The translations under genes and the position numbers were made by a program. Positions 16,863-27,089 of a stretch of 64,000 bases of DNA are shown piece after piece. Every line of letters starts with the position of its first letter. Within the stretch, counting starts at the first letter, position 1. The notes beneath the pieces were generated by a model. That model searched no databases. It saw only the letters and a list, made by a program, of their open reading frames with translations, and had not been told where the DNA came from. Source of the DNA: DYJK01 sp964464825 (GTDB taxonomy: Bacteria > Bacteroidota > Ignavibacteria > Ignavibacteriales > Melioribacteraceae); the NCBI GenBank assembly GCA_964464825.1, contig CAYXKL010000002.1, positions 106,465-170,464 of the forward strand. The letters are read 5' to 3'.

Positions 16863-17505
16863 CTGATTTGTTTTTTGAATATTTGTGTTTGATAAATTCT
16901 GTTAAAGCTGGAATTATGGATATTATTATTATTGCTATAATAACAATAGAGAAATTATTTTTTACAAAAACTAGATTACCAAAGAAATATCCGCTGTAAA
17001 TAAAAACAGCACACCAGACTATTCCACCAATTATGTTGTAAGCAATAAATTTGGAGTATGTCATGCTTCCAACACCGGCAACGAAAGGTGCAAATGTTCT
17101 TATTATAGGGATGAAGCGTGCAATGATTATTGTTTTACCGCCATGTTTTTCGTAGAATTTATGTGTGCGGTCAAGGTACTCTTTCTTTAGAACTCTCGGA
17201 TATTTGTCAAAAAGTTTTGGCCCAATAAAATGTCCGATCCAGTAATTAACGGTATCACCTAAAATTGCTGCTATTGATAAAAGAATAAAAAGGAGATGAA
17301 CATCAAAGGATTCTTTTGCGGCAAAAGTACCGGCAGCAAACAAAAGGGAATCGCCCGGCAAAAAAGGTGTAAATACAAATCCGGTTTCTGCAAAAATTAC
17401 AATAAATAATATAGCGTAAGTAAAAGCACCGTACTGTAAAATTAATTCATTTAGATGGTCATCGAGATGCAAGAACAAATCTATGAGATAATTTATAAAT
17501 TCCAT
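16849..17505 (-). CDS. DedA-family membrane protein
   Basis: 218 residues with the DedA core: AETGFVFTPFLPGDSLLFAAG, DTVNYWIGHFIGPKLFDKYP, HGGKTIIIARFIPIIRTFAPFVAGVG and NIIGGIVWCAVFIYSGYFFG. The conserved acidic and Arg residues (E, D, RxxPxxRT) are all present. DedA proteins are inner-membrane proteins linked to lipid scrambling/undecaprenyl phosphate recycling and proton motive force. Its 3' end overlaps the PfkB gene. Confidence 0.93.
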   Translation of the reverse strand: MEFINYLIDLFLHLDDHLNELILQYGAFTYAILFIVIFAETGFVFTPFLPGDSLLFAAGTFAAKESFDVHLLFILLSIAAILGDTVNYWIGHFIGPKLFDKYPRVLKKEYLDRTHKFYEKHGGKTIIIARFIPIIRTFAPFVAGVGSMTYSKFIAYNIIGGIVWCAVFIYSGYFFGNLVFVKNNFSIVIIAIIIISIIPALTEFIKHKYSKNKSVVEK

Positions 17506-17566
17506 TAAGTTCCTTTTTTATTTAACAAAGTTAAATATTATTACTTTTATAATTATTAGTTTATAA

Positions 17567-18468
17567 TCATTTCTTTTTTAACTGAACCAAAAGAGTGCCA
17601 ATGACAGCGATAAACATACCGAGAGCTTCTTTTAATTCTATTGGCTCAGCAATAAATATCCATGCAAGAATTGCTATTTGAATTAACATTGTTCCATTGA
17701 TTATACTCGATTCCATTGCTGTTAAATTACGTAATGTAATATTCCATAGTGTAAATGCAAAAGCAGTGTTTACAACTGCAAGCCAGAGCAGTAATAAAAA
17801 TGTTGTTGTACTTATCGAGGGCAATCCATGAAATGATAATCCGGCAACGAGCATAATAACCGACCCAATTCCCATACTGATTATAGTAACAATTAACGGG
17901 TTCAATTTACCGGTTCTGTTTATTCCTCTTCCAAGAACAGATGAAGAAGCATTGGCAAAAACACCAAGTATCATAACTGTAATGCCGGATATCTGCATGC
18001 TGGAAAGATGAATCGGGTAAAAATAAGTTAGTATACCAATAATAAATAAAATTGCACCGCCCCATTGAATCTTTGTAGGTAATTCGGAAAGAAGAAATAT
18101 TCCCATTACTGCAACAACTATTGGAGTAAAATTTAAAAGTAAACTTACAGTTACCGCCGGTAAAAGTGATAGTCCTAAAAATTGTGTTCCTTGAGTGAAT
18201 GTATAAAAAAGTAATCCAAGCGCTGTAAGATTTACCCAATCCATTTTGTTTAATGATTTGAACTCGGCTTGTAATTTTTTTGTAAATGCAAATGGAAGTA
18301 AACAAATAAATGCTAGCACATAACGGAGACCGGCATAAGTCAATGGAGGAATTTCATTTAATCCCCATTTTATAATTATAAATGATGTTGACCAGAGAAA
18401 GGTAACAAGTAATGCTATTAATATAGCGGCAGTCCTTGAAATTGATTTGGGAAAAATATTTTCTCCAT
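17567..18468 (-). CDS. EamA/DMT-family transporter with an apparent frameshift near its start
   Basis: The uninterrupted ORF from ATG 18343 (258 aa) lacks the first helix of the ten-helix EamA fold. In-frame upstream codons encode the missing part (FPKSISRTAAILIA, FLWSTSFIIIKWGLNEIPPL) back to a TAG at 18488-18490 but contain no ATG/GTG/TTG. An ATG at 18468 (MEKIFF) lies one base out of frame; one more base in the T5 tract (18452-18456) would join it to give a normal ~300-aa protein. Alternatively an AUU at 18453-18455 with GGAG 5 nt upstream could start translation. The rest has two EamA repeats with good membrane helices. Substrate unknown. Confidence 0.7.
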
Positions 18469-18493
18469 TAAATGGTTTGCAAATTGACTAGGA

Positions 18494-18856
18494 TTATTTA
18501 TCCATAAAAAGTTTTATTGAATATAATAATAGAAAAACTGCAAATACTTTTTTTAATATATGATCTGGTAATCCAACAGCAAACTTAGAGGATATAAAAC
18601 TTCCAATTACAAATGTAATTATCATAAGTATCACAGCTTTTACATTTACTAATCCAGCTTTGTAATAATTTATAACCGCAAAAATACCAATCGGCAGCAA
18701 AAGTAATCCCAGCGATGTACCCTGGGCTTGTTTTTGAGTATAGCCGAGTAATCCAACCAGCATTGGTATAACAACAAGCCCTCCCCCAACTCCCAATACT
18801 CCGCTGAATAAACCGGCACACAAACCGATTAATAATAGTACAATAGTTTCATTCAT
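18494..18856 (-). CDS. TauE/SafE-family permease, half-length
   Basis: 120 residues with the TauE/SafE start LIGLCAGLFSGVLGVGGGLV, then LLGYTQKQAQGTSLGLLLLP, and three further helices. Full-length members have about 250 residues (two repeats); this is one repeat, as in known single-repeat members that probably dimerise. AAGG lies upstream of the ATG. It sits between the M1 peptidase (15-nt gap) and the EamA transporter, same strand. Anion (sulfite/sulfonate) transport is a family assignment only. Confidence 0.85.
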   Translation of the reverse strand: MNETIVLLLIGLCAGLFSGVLGVGGGLVVIPMLVGLLGYTQKQAQGTSLGLLLLPIGIFAVINYYKAGLVNVKAVILMIITFVIGSFISSKFAVGLPDHILKKVFAVFLLLYSIKLFMDK

Positions 18857-18871
18857 AAAATTTATACCTTA

Positions 18872-20512
18872 TCATTTTGTTATATAGTTTATTTGATCCA
18901 TTAGAATCCATCCTTCCGGATCGATAACAAACTCAGAATCTTGTGGTAAAGAAATTTCCCCTTTACCATTTTGCATCTCAATTGTGATTAATTTACCGGA
19001 AACCCTTGCTGTTATAGGCAGTTCAAATTTTAGATTGCTATCAGTGTCCCATGCAAGTTCAACTTTATTTGATTTATGACTGATGTTCAGAACCGGCAGC
19101 TTAGCATTACGTAAATATGTTTCAAAGAACCAATCCAATTTTTTGCCAGATACTTTTTCTGCTAACTCAATCATTTCATCAGTTGTAGTAATACGGCATT
19201 GTCTGCCATCTGTTATTTTTTCCAATTTTTCGGTTGGATAAGCCCATCTTCTTAACACTTTGAAAAAAACTTCATCACCCAAATAATAACGGAGAGTGTG
19301 TAAAATCCACGCACCTTTGTAATAAACGTCTAATGAATAAGTTTCACCGGCGGTTTTATTTCCGCGCGGAGCAATCGGTAATTTATTTGAAAAATGTTTT
19401 ATACTGCTTAAGTAAGCGAAATATTTTTCTTTTCCAAACATTTTTTCAAGATATAGTGGTTGCATATAAGTTCCGATTCCCTCGTGTATCCAGAAATCGC
19501 TCCAATCTTTATTTGTAACAAGATTGCCCCACCATTCGTGTGAGAATTCGTGATGATGCAGCCAATCGAATGCAAAGTCTTTGTGATTTTTCCATCCGAA
19601 TCCATATGCTATTGCTGTTTGATGTTCCATTCCAAGATGCGGAGATTCAATAACCGAATATTTTTCTGCTCTGAATGGATATGGACCGATTAATTCTTCC
19701 ATAACTCGCATGTGATCTAAAAATTGAGGAGAGTGATCGAAAGCTTTGTCATAATTTTCCGGCAGCACCCACACAGTGAATGGAAATATTTCACCGGTTA
19801 TACTTCTGTAGTTGTAGTTTATACTTTTATATGGACCGAGATAAAATGTAATGTTGTAATTATTAATGGGATTGGATACAAACCAATTCCAAATTTTTGT
19901 TGAATCAGTGAACTCAGTCGAACTTTTTAATTTCCCGTTAGAAATACAAGTTAGATTTTTAGGAACCGTTAGATTGATTGAAACAGAATCCGGTTCATCG
20001 GAAGGATGGTCTTTGCAAGGTAGCCAAATATCCGCTCCTCCTCCCTGACATGTAACGCTTGCCCATGTATCTCCGAACATATTTTTTTTCCATATAAATC
20101 CATCATCCCACGGCGGATTTTTTGCTATGCGAGGTTTACCAGAATATACTGTTCTAATATTTATAATTTTTCCTCTCTCAATAATAGAAGGGAAATTGAT
20201 TAAAATTTTTCCTTTGTTATGTTCAAATTCAATTTTGGATTTATTATCAGTTAAATATAAAACCGATTCAACGGTATAAACTGTATCGAGATCTATAATT
20301 ATTTTATTGAATTTTTCTAATGCGAGGGCTTGCATCTCGACATAACCATTAATGGATTTAGTAATAGGATTGATTGTGAGATTAATATTGTAGAATTGCA
20401 CATCATAGCATGCTTGCTCTGCTGATAGTTTACCGCCTGAATCTTGCGAGCCAAATTGTGCAGTAATACTTATTGATGTGATAACGAGAAAAATAAATAT
20501 TAGATTTTTCAT
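18872..20512 (-). CDS. Secreted M1-family aminopeptidase
   Basis: 546 residues with a signal peptide (ITSISITAQ). Contains the GAMEN-like exopeptidase motif as LGMEHQTAIAYG and the zinc site HEFSHEWWGNLV (HExxH at about 323) with the third ligand Glu in WIHEGIGTYMQPLY. Downstream Tyr occurs in SLDVYYKGAWILHTLR, matching the catalytic Tyr of M1 enzymes. The long C-terminal helical domain of large M1 enzymes is missing, as in short bacterial members. It trims N-terminal residues from peptides in the periplasm or outside. First gene of a minus-strand run. Confidence 0.92.
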   Translation of the reverse strand: MKNLIFIFLVITSISITAQFGSQDSGGKLSAEQACYDVQFYNINLTINPITKSINGYVEMQALALEKFNKIIIDLDTVYTVESVLYLTDNKSKIEFEHNKGKILINFPSIIERGKIINIRTVYSGKPRIAKNPPWDDGFIWKKNMFGDTWASVTCQGGGADIWLPCKDHPSDEPDSVSINLTVPKNLTCISNGKLKSSTEFTDSTKIWNWFVSNPINNYNITFYLGPYKSINYNYRSITGEIFPFTVWVLPENYDKAFDHSPQFLDHMRVMEELIGPYPFRAEKYSVIESPHLGMEHQTAIAYGFGWKNHKDFAFDWLHHHEFSHEWWGNLVTNKDWSDFWIHEGIGTYMQPLYLEKMFGKEKYFAYLSSIKHFSNKLPIAPRGNKTAGETYSLDVYYKGAWILHTLRYYLGDEVFFKVLRRWAYPTEKLEKITDGRQCRITTTDEMIELAEKVSGKKLDWFFETYLRNAKLPVLNISHKSNKVELAWDTDSNLKFELPITARVSGKLITIEMQNGKGEISLPQDSEFVIDPEGWILMDQINYITK

Positions 20513-20674
20513 AGATATAATTATTGGTAAAGGTTATATGGAAAAATAGAATACAATTAATGAGGATTCAACAGAAATAGTTGCTTTAATTATAATTTAT
20601 GGATCATTTTATAAATGGTTTTTAGTATAAATAATTATTTATTTTATAATATAAATTAACATAAGGCATATATA

Positions 20675-21133
20675 ATGAAAACTATAGTCACATTATTAAT
20701 TTTATTTGTAAATACATTATTGATAAATGCACAAACAATTAACCCTTCCTACGATTCAACACTGGCAAAGTCATTTGGTGCCGATGATTATGGTATGAAG
20801 AAATATATCTTTGTCATTTTAAAGACCGGTACCCGGGAAATTGATGATAAAAAAATAATTGACAGTCTTTTTGCCGGGCATTTAAATAATATTAACCGTT
20901 TAGTTGAGTTGGGTAAGCTGGTTGTTGCCGGTCCTCTCGGTAAAAATGATAAAGCTTACAGAGGAATATTTATATTAAATATAAACACCTTTGATGAAGC
21001 AGAAGAATTATTACAGACAGATCCGGCAATAAAAGAAAAATTATTAGCTACAGAAATTTACCAGTGGTATGGAGCTGCTGCCTTATCAGAATATTTTAAG
21101 GTACAAGAGAAAATCGGAAAGTTTAAGTTTTAA
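20675..21133 (+). CDS. Exported YCII-domain protein
   Basis: 152 residues with a signal peptide (LLINAQ). The core is YCII-like: KKYIFVILKTGTR, FAGHLNNINRLVELGKLVVAGPLG (conserved His and Gly) and RGIFILNINTFDEAEELLQTDPAI. YCII proteins have a ferredoxin-like fold with a His-Asp pair and rarely known enzymatic activities. Export is unusual for this mostly cytosolic family. It overlaps the 3' end of the convergent ammonia-lyase gene by 11 nt. Confidence 0.8.
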   Translation: MKTIVTLLILFVNTLLINAQTINPSYDSTLAKSFGADDYGMKKYIFVILKTGTREIDDKKIIDSLFAGHLNNINRLVELGKLVVAGPLGKNDKAYRGIFILNINTFDEAEELLQTDPAIKEKLLATEIYQWYGAAALSEYFKVQEKIGKFKF

Positions 21134-22337
21134 AATTGATTGAATCAGTTAAGATTTTATCATACACAATTGGATCGGTGTTACCTTCCGTGGATATTAA
21201 TAGAACTTTGGATTCACTGTTTAATTTGATTTCCTCTTTTTGATTTTTTAATTCTTCATTACAAAGCAGATTATGTAATAGTCCGGTTGTAACAGCACCG
21301 GATTCTCCTGAAATAATTTTTAGATCGCCAAACTCTTGTCTGCCTAAAATCTGCATCCCATTTATCGTAACATCGTCAGAACATTTTATAAAGTAATTGG
21401 AATATGATTTGAGTATATCAAAAGCAATTTTGCTCGGTGTACCGCAAGCAAGACCAGCCATTATAGTTTTTATTTCATTTCTCAATGTTGTAACCGATGA
21501 AAGTCTTACTGATTCATACATGCAGCCGGCATCTTCTGGTTCTACAACAACAAATATTGGTTTGTTTTCTTTGAATTGATTTATAAGGTAAGCTAAAATA
21601 GCAGCCGGAAGTGAACCGACACCGCATTGAACAAAAACATGTGTTGGAATCTCATCTTTCAATTGATAAAATATTTCTTTCATAATTGTAAGATAACCTT
21701 GCATAATCATCAGTGGTATTTCCTGGTAATTCTGCCACGATGTATCTTGAATTAACAACCAGCCATATTTTATTGAATTTTCTTTTGCAAGATCAACCGC
21801 ATTATCATAACTGCCATTAATAATTGTAACATCAGCTCCAAGTGATTTGATATTTTCAAATCTGCTTTGTGATGTACCTTTAGGCATATAAACAACAGAT
21901 TTACATCCAAGCTGTTGGGCAATCCACGCTACACCTCGTCCATGATTGCCATCTGTTGCTGTAACTAATACAAATTCTGATAGTGCCTTTTTATTATTAA
22001 CCAGTGTTAAAAAAGAAGGATTTGAAACTTTTAGTAGATTGCTTAAATAATTTATTACAGCATAACTGGCACCAAGTACTTTAAATGCATTCAAGCCAAA
22101 GCGGTATGATTCATCCTTAATCCAAATTTTTTTCAAGCCAAGATGTTTTGATAATCCTTTCATATCAATCAAAGGTGTTGGTTTATAATTGGGTATTGTT
22201 GAATGAATAAAAGACACTTTTTGAGTACTCTCATAATTAAAATGGGATAGAAATCTATCACCACCAAAATTACTATTTGTATTTTTAAACAATGAAATCA
22301 TAATTATTATGAAATACCATATTAACACATAATTCAC
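21123..22337 (-). CDS. dpaL: Diaminopropionate ammonia-lyase (PLP-dependent)
   Basis: 404 residues of the fold-type II PLP family. PLP-lysine context RFGLNAFKVLGASYA; substrate and phosphate loops ATDGNHGRGVAWIAQQLG and CGVGSLPAAILAYL; SGESGAVTTGLL near the C-terminus. These match DpaL/YgeX, which converts 2,3-diaminopropionate to pyruvate and ammonia. The start is uncertain: the ORF begins MNYVLIWYFIIIM, but the Met at about 22301 (MISLFKN) would remove a hydrophobic stretch atypical for a cytosolic enzyme. No clear SD decides between them. Confidence 0.85.
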   Translation of the reverse strand: MNYVLIWYFIIIMISLFKNTNSNFGGDRFLSHFNYESTQKVSFIHSTIPNYKPTPLIDMKGLSKHLGLKKIWIKDESYRFGLNAFKVLGASYAVINYLSNLLKVSNPSFLTLVNNKKALSEFVLVTATDGNHGRGVAWIAQQLGCKSVVYMPKGTSQSRFENIKSLGADVTIINGSYDNAVDLAKENSIKYGWLLIQDTSWQNYQEIPLMIMQGYLTIMKEIFYQLKDEIPTHVFVQCGVGSLPAAILAYLINQFKENKPIFVVVEPEDAGCMYESVRLSSVTTLRNEIKTIMAGLACGTPSKIAFDILKSYSNYFIKCSDDVTINGMQILGRQEFGDLKIISGESGAVTTGLLHNLLCNEELKNQKEEIKLNSESKVLLISTEGNTDPIVYDKILTDSINFKT

Positions 22338-22438
22338 TCAATAAAATATTGACTTATAAAATCACTTTCTTGTTGTATCTTGAATTTTTTTAAGCACATA
22401 CAATAAGTTATCTTTGCTAAAAGAAATCATGGAATTAT

Positions 22439-23038
22439 ATGAAAAGCAGATCGAAACAAATTAAAAAGAAAAAAGAAATCCCATCATTTTTTCATCCATG
22501 GCATTATGTAAGTTATGGAAATAGTGTGCCGGAGATAGTTAATGCAATAATTGAAATTCCAAATGGTTCAAAAGCAAAGTATGAATTAGATAAAGCCAGC
22601 GGATTGTTAAAATTAGACAGAGTGCTTTTTTCATCAGTTCATTATCCGGCTAATTACGGATTTATACCAAGAACTTTAACAGACGATAATGATCCGCTCG
22701 ATATTCTTGTCCTTTCATCAATAGAAGTAGATCCGCTTTGTATTATTGAAGCAAAAGTTATCGGATTTATGAGAATGGTGGATGATGATGAAAAAGATGA
22801 TAAGATAATTGCAATAGCAAAGAATGATATATCATACAATTATATTGATGATTTAGAACAGCTTCCGCCTCATACAACCGTTCAGCTCCAAAGGTTTTTT
22901 GAAGATTACAAAAAATTAGAACACAAACATGTTGTTGTGGAAAAAATATACAATAAGAAAGAAGCTTATAAAATCATTAATGATTCTATAAAAAGATACG
23001 AATCAGAATTTAAACCGAACAAGAAAATATCTAAGTAA
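22439..23038 (+). CDS. ppa: Inorganic pyrophosphatase
   Basis: 199 residues of the family I soluble pyrophosphatase. EIPNGSKAKYELDKASG, LDRVLFSSVHYPANYGFIP and the metal-binding signature DDNDPLDILVL (Asp triad) are all present, followed by GFMRMVDDDEKDDKIIAI. It hydrolyses pyrophosphate to two phosphates, pulling biosynthetic reactions forward. It overlaps the convergent permease gene by 8 nt at the 3' end. Size is slightly longer than E. coli Ppa because of a basic N-terminal tail. Confidence 0.96.
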   Translation: MKSRSKQIKKKKEIPSFFHPWHYVSYGNSVPEIVNAIIEIPNGSKAKYELDKASGLLKLDRVLFSSVHYPANYGFIPRTLTDDNDPLDILVLSSIEVDPLCIIEAKVIGFMRMVDDDEKDDKIIAIAKNDISYNYIDDLEQLPPHTTVQLQRFFEDYKKLEHKHVVVEKIYNKKEAYKIINDSIKRYESEFKPNKKISK

Positions 23039-24452
23039 TATTATTCTTTTTATTATCCCGGTATTTCCAGTAAATATAAAACGGAAGTCCGCTTAATACT
23101 AGTATCAAACCCATCATGGCATTCTCTGTATCAGAGATAATTGTATTCATCAAAAATAAAAAAGCAAAAACCACAAAGATTGCCGGTGTGTAAGGATATC
23201 CCCATACTTTATACGGTCTTAATTCATCCGGCATCTTTTTACGAAGTACGAATACACCGAAAGCACCCAGCATATAAAACATCCACGAGGCAAAAATCAC
23301 ATAATCGGTTATTGTGTCAAATGAACCCGAAAGAACCAGTACACAAGACCAAAATCCTTGTACAAGCAGAGAAACATAAGGGGTGCTGAAACGAGGATGA
23401 ACTTTTCCAAGACCGCTAAAAAATATTTTTGCACGTGCCATTGCAAACGGCACTCTTGCAGTTGCAAGTATGCTGCCGTTTAATGCACCGAAAGTTGAAA
23501 CAATTACTGCGATAGAAATTATAGCTCCACCGCTTGCACCGAATATTTTTTCTGCTGCGCTTGCCGCAACTAATGGCGACTTTGCCATTTCATCAATCGA
23601 TAGAACATATAAGTAAGCAATATTTATTAATACATAAACAAAAATTACGATAAGGGTTCCGTAAATTAAACCAAGAGGAACATTACGTTGCGGATTTTTT
23701 ACTTCACCCGAAACAAAAGTAATATTGTTCCATGCATCGTAAGCCCAAAACGCACCGGCAAATGCTAATCCAATCAAACTGATAAAGTTTGCCATTGTTC
23801 GCTCGGGAATAGAAAAACCAGTATAGATATTTGATAAACTTCCATCACCGATTGTAATAAGTAATCCAATTATTATTAGTATAGAAATTATTTTAATGTA
23901 TGTAACTACTGTTTGAACAATTCCACCGAAAACAACCCCTATGTAATTTACACCGGTTAGAAAAATTATGCAGAGGATAGCAACAAATTTTGTCCCGAAA
24001 TCTGCTAACGGATAAATATTTCCTACAAGTGGCATATAAACAGAAAATTGCTGCAAACTTTCTGGCAGCTGTGGAAATTTTACAAAGTAACCGATGTATT
24101 CTGCAAAGACATAAGCAATTGCTGCTTGACTTCCAGTTTGAATTACAGAAAGAATAGACCAGCCGTAAATGTATGCAGTAAAATCACCGTACATTTTTCG
24201 AAAATAAACATATTGTCCACCGGTCGAATCGATCATTCCGGAAATTTCGGCATTAACCATAACACCTATTAAAGTAACTAAACCGGCAACAATCCAAATT
24301 ATAATTAGCAATTCCGGTGAACCGAGTTGATCTGCCATCACAGAAGGTTTACGGAAAATTCCGGAGCCAATCATAGAGCCGGCAACTATCATTACAGCGG
24401 CTGTTAAACTCAATCCTCTAATCAGTTCGGTTTTAGGTTTTTTATCGGACAT
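23031..24452 (-). CDS. APC-family amino-acid permease
   Basis: 473 residues with about 12 hydrophobic helices. The N-terminal GLSLTAAVMIVAGSMIGSGIF is the APC helix 1 substrate-binding break (GSGIF). AFWAYDAWNNITFVSGEVKNP corresponds to the LAT/YfnA-like helix 6 region. The C-terminal RPYKVWGYPYTPAIF is also typical. Resembles LAT-type exchangers and cationic/neutral amino-acid permeases; the substrate is not readable. Single-gene transcript convergent with ppa. Confidence 0.9.
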   Translation of the reverse strand: MSDKKPKTELIRGLSLTAAVMIVAGSMIGSGIFRKPSVMADQLGSPELLIIIWIVAGLVTLIGVMVNAEISGMIDSTGGQYVYFRKMYGDFTAYIYGWSILSVIQTGSQAAIAYVFAEYIGYFVKFPQLPESLQQFSVYMPLVGNIYPLADFGTKFVAILCIIFLTGVNYIGVVFGGIVQTVVTYIKIISILIIIGLLITIGDGSLSNIYTGFSIPERTMANFISLIGLAFAGAFWAYDAWNNITFVSGEVKNPQRNVPLGLIYGTLIVIFVYVLINIAYLYVLSIDEMAKSPLVAASAAEKIFGASGGAIISIAVIVSTFGALNGSILATARVPFAMARAKIFFSGLGKVHPRFSTPYVSLLVQGFWSCVLVLSGSFDTITDYVIFASWMFYMLGAFGVFVLRKKMPDELRPYKVWGYPYTPAIFVVFAFLFLMNTIISDTENAMMGLILVLSGLPFYIYWKYRDNKKNNIT

Positions 24453-24711
24453 ATTCTCTCTGTAAAAATTTGGGGCAAAATAAGCATTGATTATGACTTC
24501 TCAAACCGATTTTTATTGAATTATTATTGGATTTTGTGTCGTATTCTAATGATTTAACATTTTCTTAATATTGATTTACATATAATCGTTTCTATAATTA
24601 ATCTAGTATCCTTATCTTTTTGAAAATGGTTTATGACTTTTTGTAAAAATCTCACTTCATAAATAAATTTTGAATTAACGATCTTGTGAATAATCACCTG
24701 GAGAAAACCGC

Positions 24712-26949
24712 GTGGAAACTTATCTTTTTTTTGTAATTATTTTATTCATTCTTGCAACCTCGGATTTAATTGTAGGTGTTGCAAATGATGCGGTCAATTT
24801 TTTGAATTCTGCACTCGGCTCTAAAGTTGCACCTCGTCACATAATTCTTATTGTTGCAAGTTTGGGTGTTTTAGCCGGTACATTTTTCTCAAGCGGTATG
24901 ATGGAAGTTGCGAGATCGGGATTCTTCAATCCGGAATTATTTAGATTGAATGAATTGATGGTATTGTTTTTAGCTGTTATGTTCACAGATGTTCTGCTGC
25001 TCGATTTTTATAATACATTTGGATTACCAACCTCAACAACAGTTTCATTGGTATCTTCTCTTTTAGCCGGCAGTGTTGCTTTAGCAGTAATTAAAGTAAA
25101 TCAAACGGGACAAAATATAGAAGCTATGGGGCAATATATAAATTCCGCCAGAGCATTAGGAATTTTTTCTGCTATATTAATTTCAATAGTGCTATCCTTT
25201 TTAGCCGGAGCTTTAGTTCAGTATCTTTCAAGATTGATCTTCACTTTTGATTTTGAATCAAAAATGAAAAGATACGGTGCATTGTGGGGAGCTTTAGCAT
25301 TAACATCAATAACATATTTTATTGTTATTAAAGGAGCTAAAGGAACAACATTCTTGACAGAAGAAGATGTTAACTGGATTAAAAATCATTCAGTTGAAGT
25401 TCTTGCAATTAACTTTGCATTTTGGACTGTAATTCTTCAATTATTACTCTGGTTCACAAAGATTAATATTTTCAAACCAATTGTATTAATTGGTACATTT
25501 TCTTTAGCCTTGGCTTTTGCAGCAAATGATCTTGTAAATTTTATTGGTGTGCCGCTTGCCGGATTAAGTTCTTACCAAATTGCCGCTAACAGTTCGGACC
25601 CGTTGGGTATTACATTAGATGCACTGAGAGAACCGGAAAAGACAAATTCCTTTATTCTTTCTATTGCCGGTGTTGTTATGGTTCTCACGCTTTGGTTCAA
25701 TAAAAAAGCAAGAACTGTTACTAGAACCGAAATAAATTTAGGAAGACAATTCGAAGGGTATGAAAAGTTTGATTCTTCGTCCTTTGCGAGAACGTTAGTA
25801 AGAATTTCTATTTCTATTGGACAATTTTTTAAAAATATTTTACCTCATGGTTTATATGAAAAAATTCAAAGTAGATTTGATACTACCAAAATCAGCTATT
25901 CAAAATTTGATAAGAAAGAGAGACCTTCATTCGATTATGTTAGAGCAATTGTAAATTTAATGGTTGCCAGCAGTTTAATATCACTTGGAACTGCTTATAA
26001 ACTTCCGCTTTCAACTACATATGTAACTTTTATTGTTGCAATGTCTACCTCGTTTTCCGATAAGGCATGGGGTAGAGAAAGTGCTGTTTACAGAGTTAGC
26101 GGTGTTCTAACTGTTATTGCCGGTTGGTTCTTTACTGCTTTCTTGGCTTTTGCAAGTACTAGTATATTAACAACAATCATGTACTTTGGTGGACTTCCCG
26201 TTATACTTATTGTTTCAGCAATTACAATATTTTTAATTATCAGATCAAATATTTTACATACACACAAAGAAAAAAAATCAGCAAAGAAAATTCAGGCAGC
26301 GGTAATTTATGATGAAAAAACCATTCTTTATGATTCTATAGTGGATGATGTTAAAGGATTCCTGATTGAAACTCATAAAATCTATGATGATGTCTATTCC
26401 GGATTAATTAATGAAAACCGGAATAAATTAAAAAAGGCATTTAAGGATGCTAAAGAACTAGAAGATCAAAGTGATACAATAATCACTAAAATATTACAAG
26501 GTGCTCAATTCGTTGACGAAAAAGAAATGAAAGAGGACTTTAATTTTGGCAAGGCAATTTCTTCACTTAGGGAAATTTCAGACTCTATCAAAGATATGGC
26601 AAAATTTTCTTTCGATCATATTGATAATAATCATTCTGGTTTAGCTAAAGAACAAAAAGATGATTACAAAGATTTAAAATCACTTATCACTTCCCAGCTC
26701 GATCTTGTATCAAATAAAATTTCTAAAAAGGATTTATCTAAACTTGAAGAACTGCAAGAAAAGATTAATGATATTAAAAAATCGATAAGAAAACTGGATA
26801 AGAATCAGATTGATTATATTAAAAAGGGAACAACCAAAGCTAGAACGAATTTACTCTTTTTAAATATTCTATTTAAATCAGAAAACATTTTAATTAATGT
26901 AAATGAGATTGTAAAATTCAATAGAGAGCTGCTCAGTACAAAAGAATAG
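24712..26949 (+). CDS. PiT-family phosphate transporter with C-terminal PhoU-like domain
   Basis: 745 residues. GTG start at 24712 with GGAG 8 nt upstream. The N-terminal PiT half has GVANDAVNFLNSALGSK, and the second repeat has FAANDLVNFIGVPLAG; both ANDxVNF signatures are intact. A large insert (about 330-400) follows before further helices (LPLSTTYVTFIVAMSTSF). From about 535 to the end it is cytosolic, helical and charged (PhoU/DUF47-like: KLKKAFKDAKELEDQSDTII, GKAISSLREISDSIKDMAKF). It imports phosphate with H+ or Na+; the PhoU-like tail probably regulates it. Fusion of the two, usually neighbouring genes, is the notable feature. Confidence 0.92.
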   Translation: METYLFFVIILFILATSDLIVGVANDAVNFLNSALGSKVAPRHIILIVASLGVLAGTFFSSGMMEVARSGFFNPELFRLNELMVLFLAVMFTDVLLLDFYNTFGLPTSTTVSLVSSLLAGSVALAVIKVNQTGQNIEAMGQYINSARALGIFSAILISIVLSFLAGALVQYLSRLIFTFDFESKMKRYGALWGALALTSITYFIVIKGAKGTTFLTEEDVNWIKNHSVEVLAINFAFWTVILQLLLWFTKINIFKPIVLIGTFSLALAFAANDLVNFIGVPLAGLSSYQIAANSSDPLGITLDALREPEKTNSFILSIAGVVMVLTLWFNKKARTVTRTEINLGRQFEGYEKFDSSSFARTLVRISISIGQFFKNILPHGLYEKIQSRFDTTKISYSKFDKKERPSFDYVRAIVNLMVASSLISLGTAYKLPLSTTYVTFIVAMSTSFSDKAWGRESAVYRVSGVLTVIAGWFFTAFLAFASTSILTTIMYFGGLPVILIVSAITIFLIIRSNILHTHKEKKSAKKIQAAVIYDEKTILYDSIVDDVKGFLIETHKIYDDVYSGLINENRNKLKKAFKDAKELEDQSDTIITKILQGAQFVDEKEMKEDFNFGKAISSLREISDSIKDMAKFSFDHIDNNHSGLAKEQKDDYKDLKSLITSQLDLVSNKISKKDLSKLEELQEKINDIKKSIRKLDKNQIDYIKKGTTKARTNLLFLNILFKSENILINVNEIVKFNRELLSTKE

Positions 26950-27089
26950 TGTTATATTAATTTTGTTAAAATATTTGACAAATTTGTATTTTTCTCAAAA
27001 AAACGGACAATCTTTCTATAATAGAACATCAATAATTATAAATCTTTTCATTATTTTTCACCCCGTAATAATTATCCAATAAGGCAAAA

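Noticed and set aside
26975..26980. TTGACA as a -35 box before the 40-residue ORF
   Set aside because: The nearest TATAAT (27017-27022) is 36 bp downstream, so the spacing is not a promoter spacing. The -10 alone is kept as weak support.
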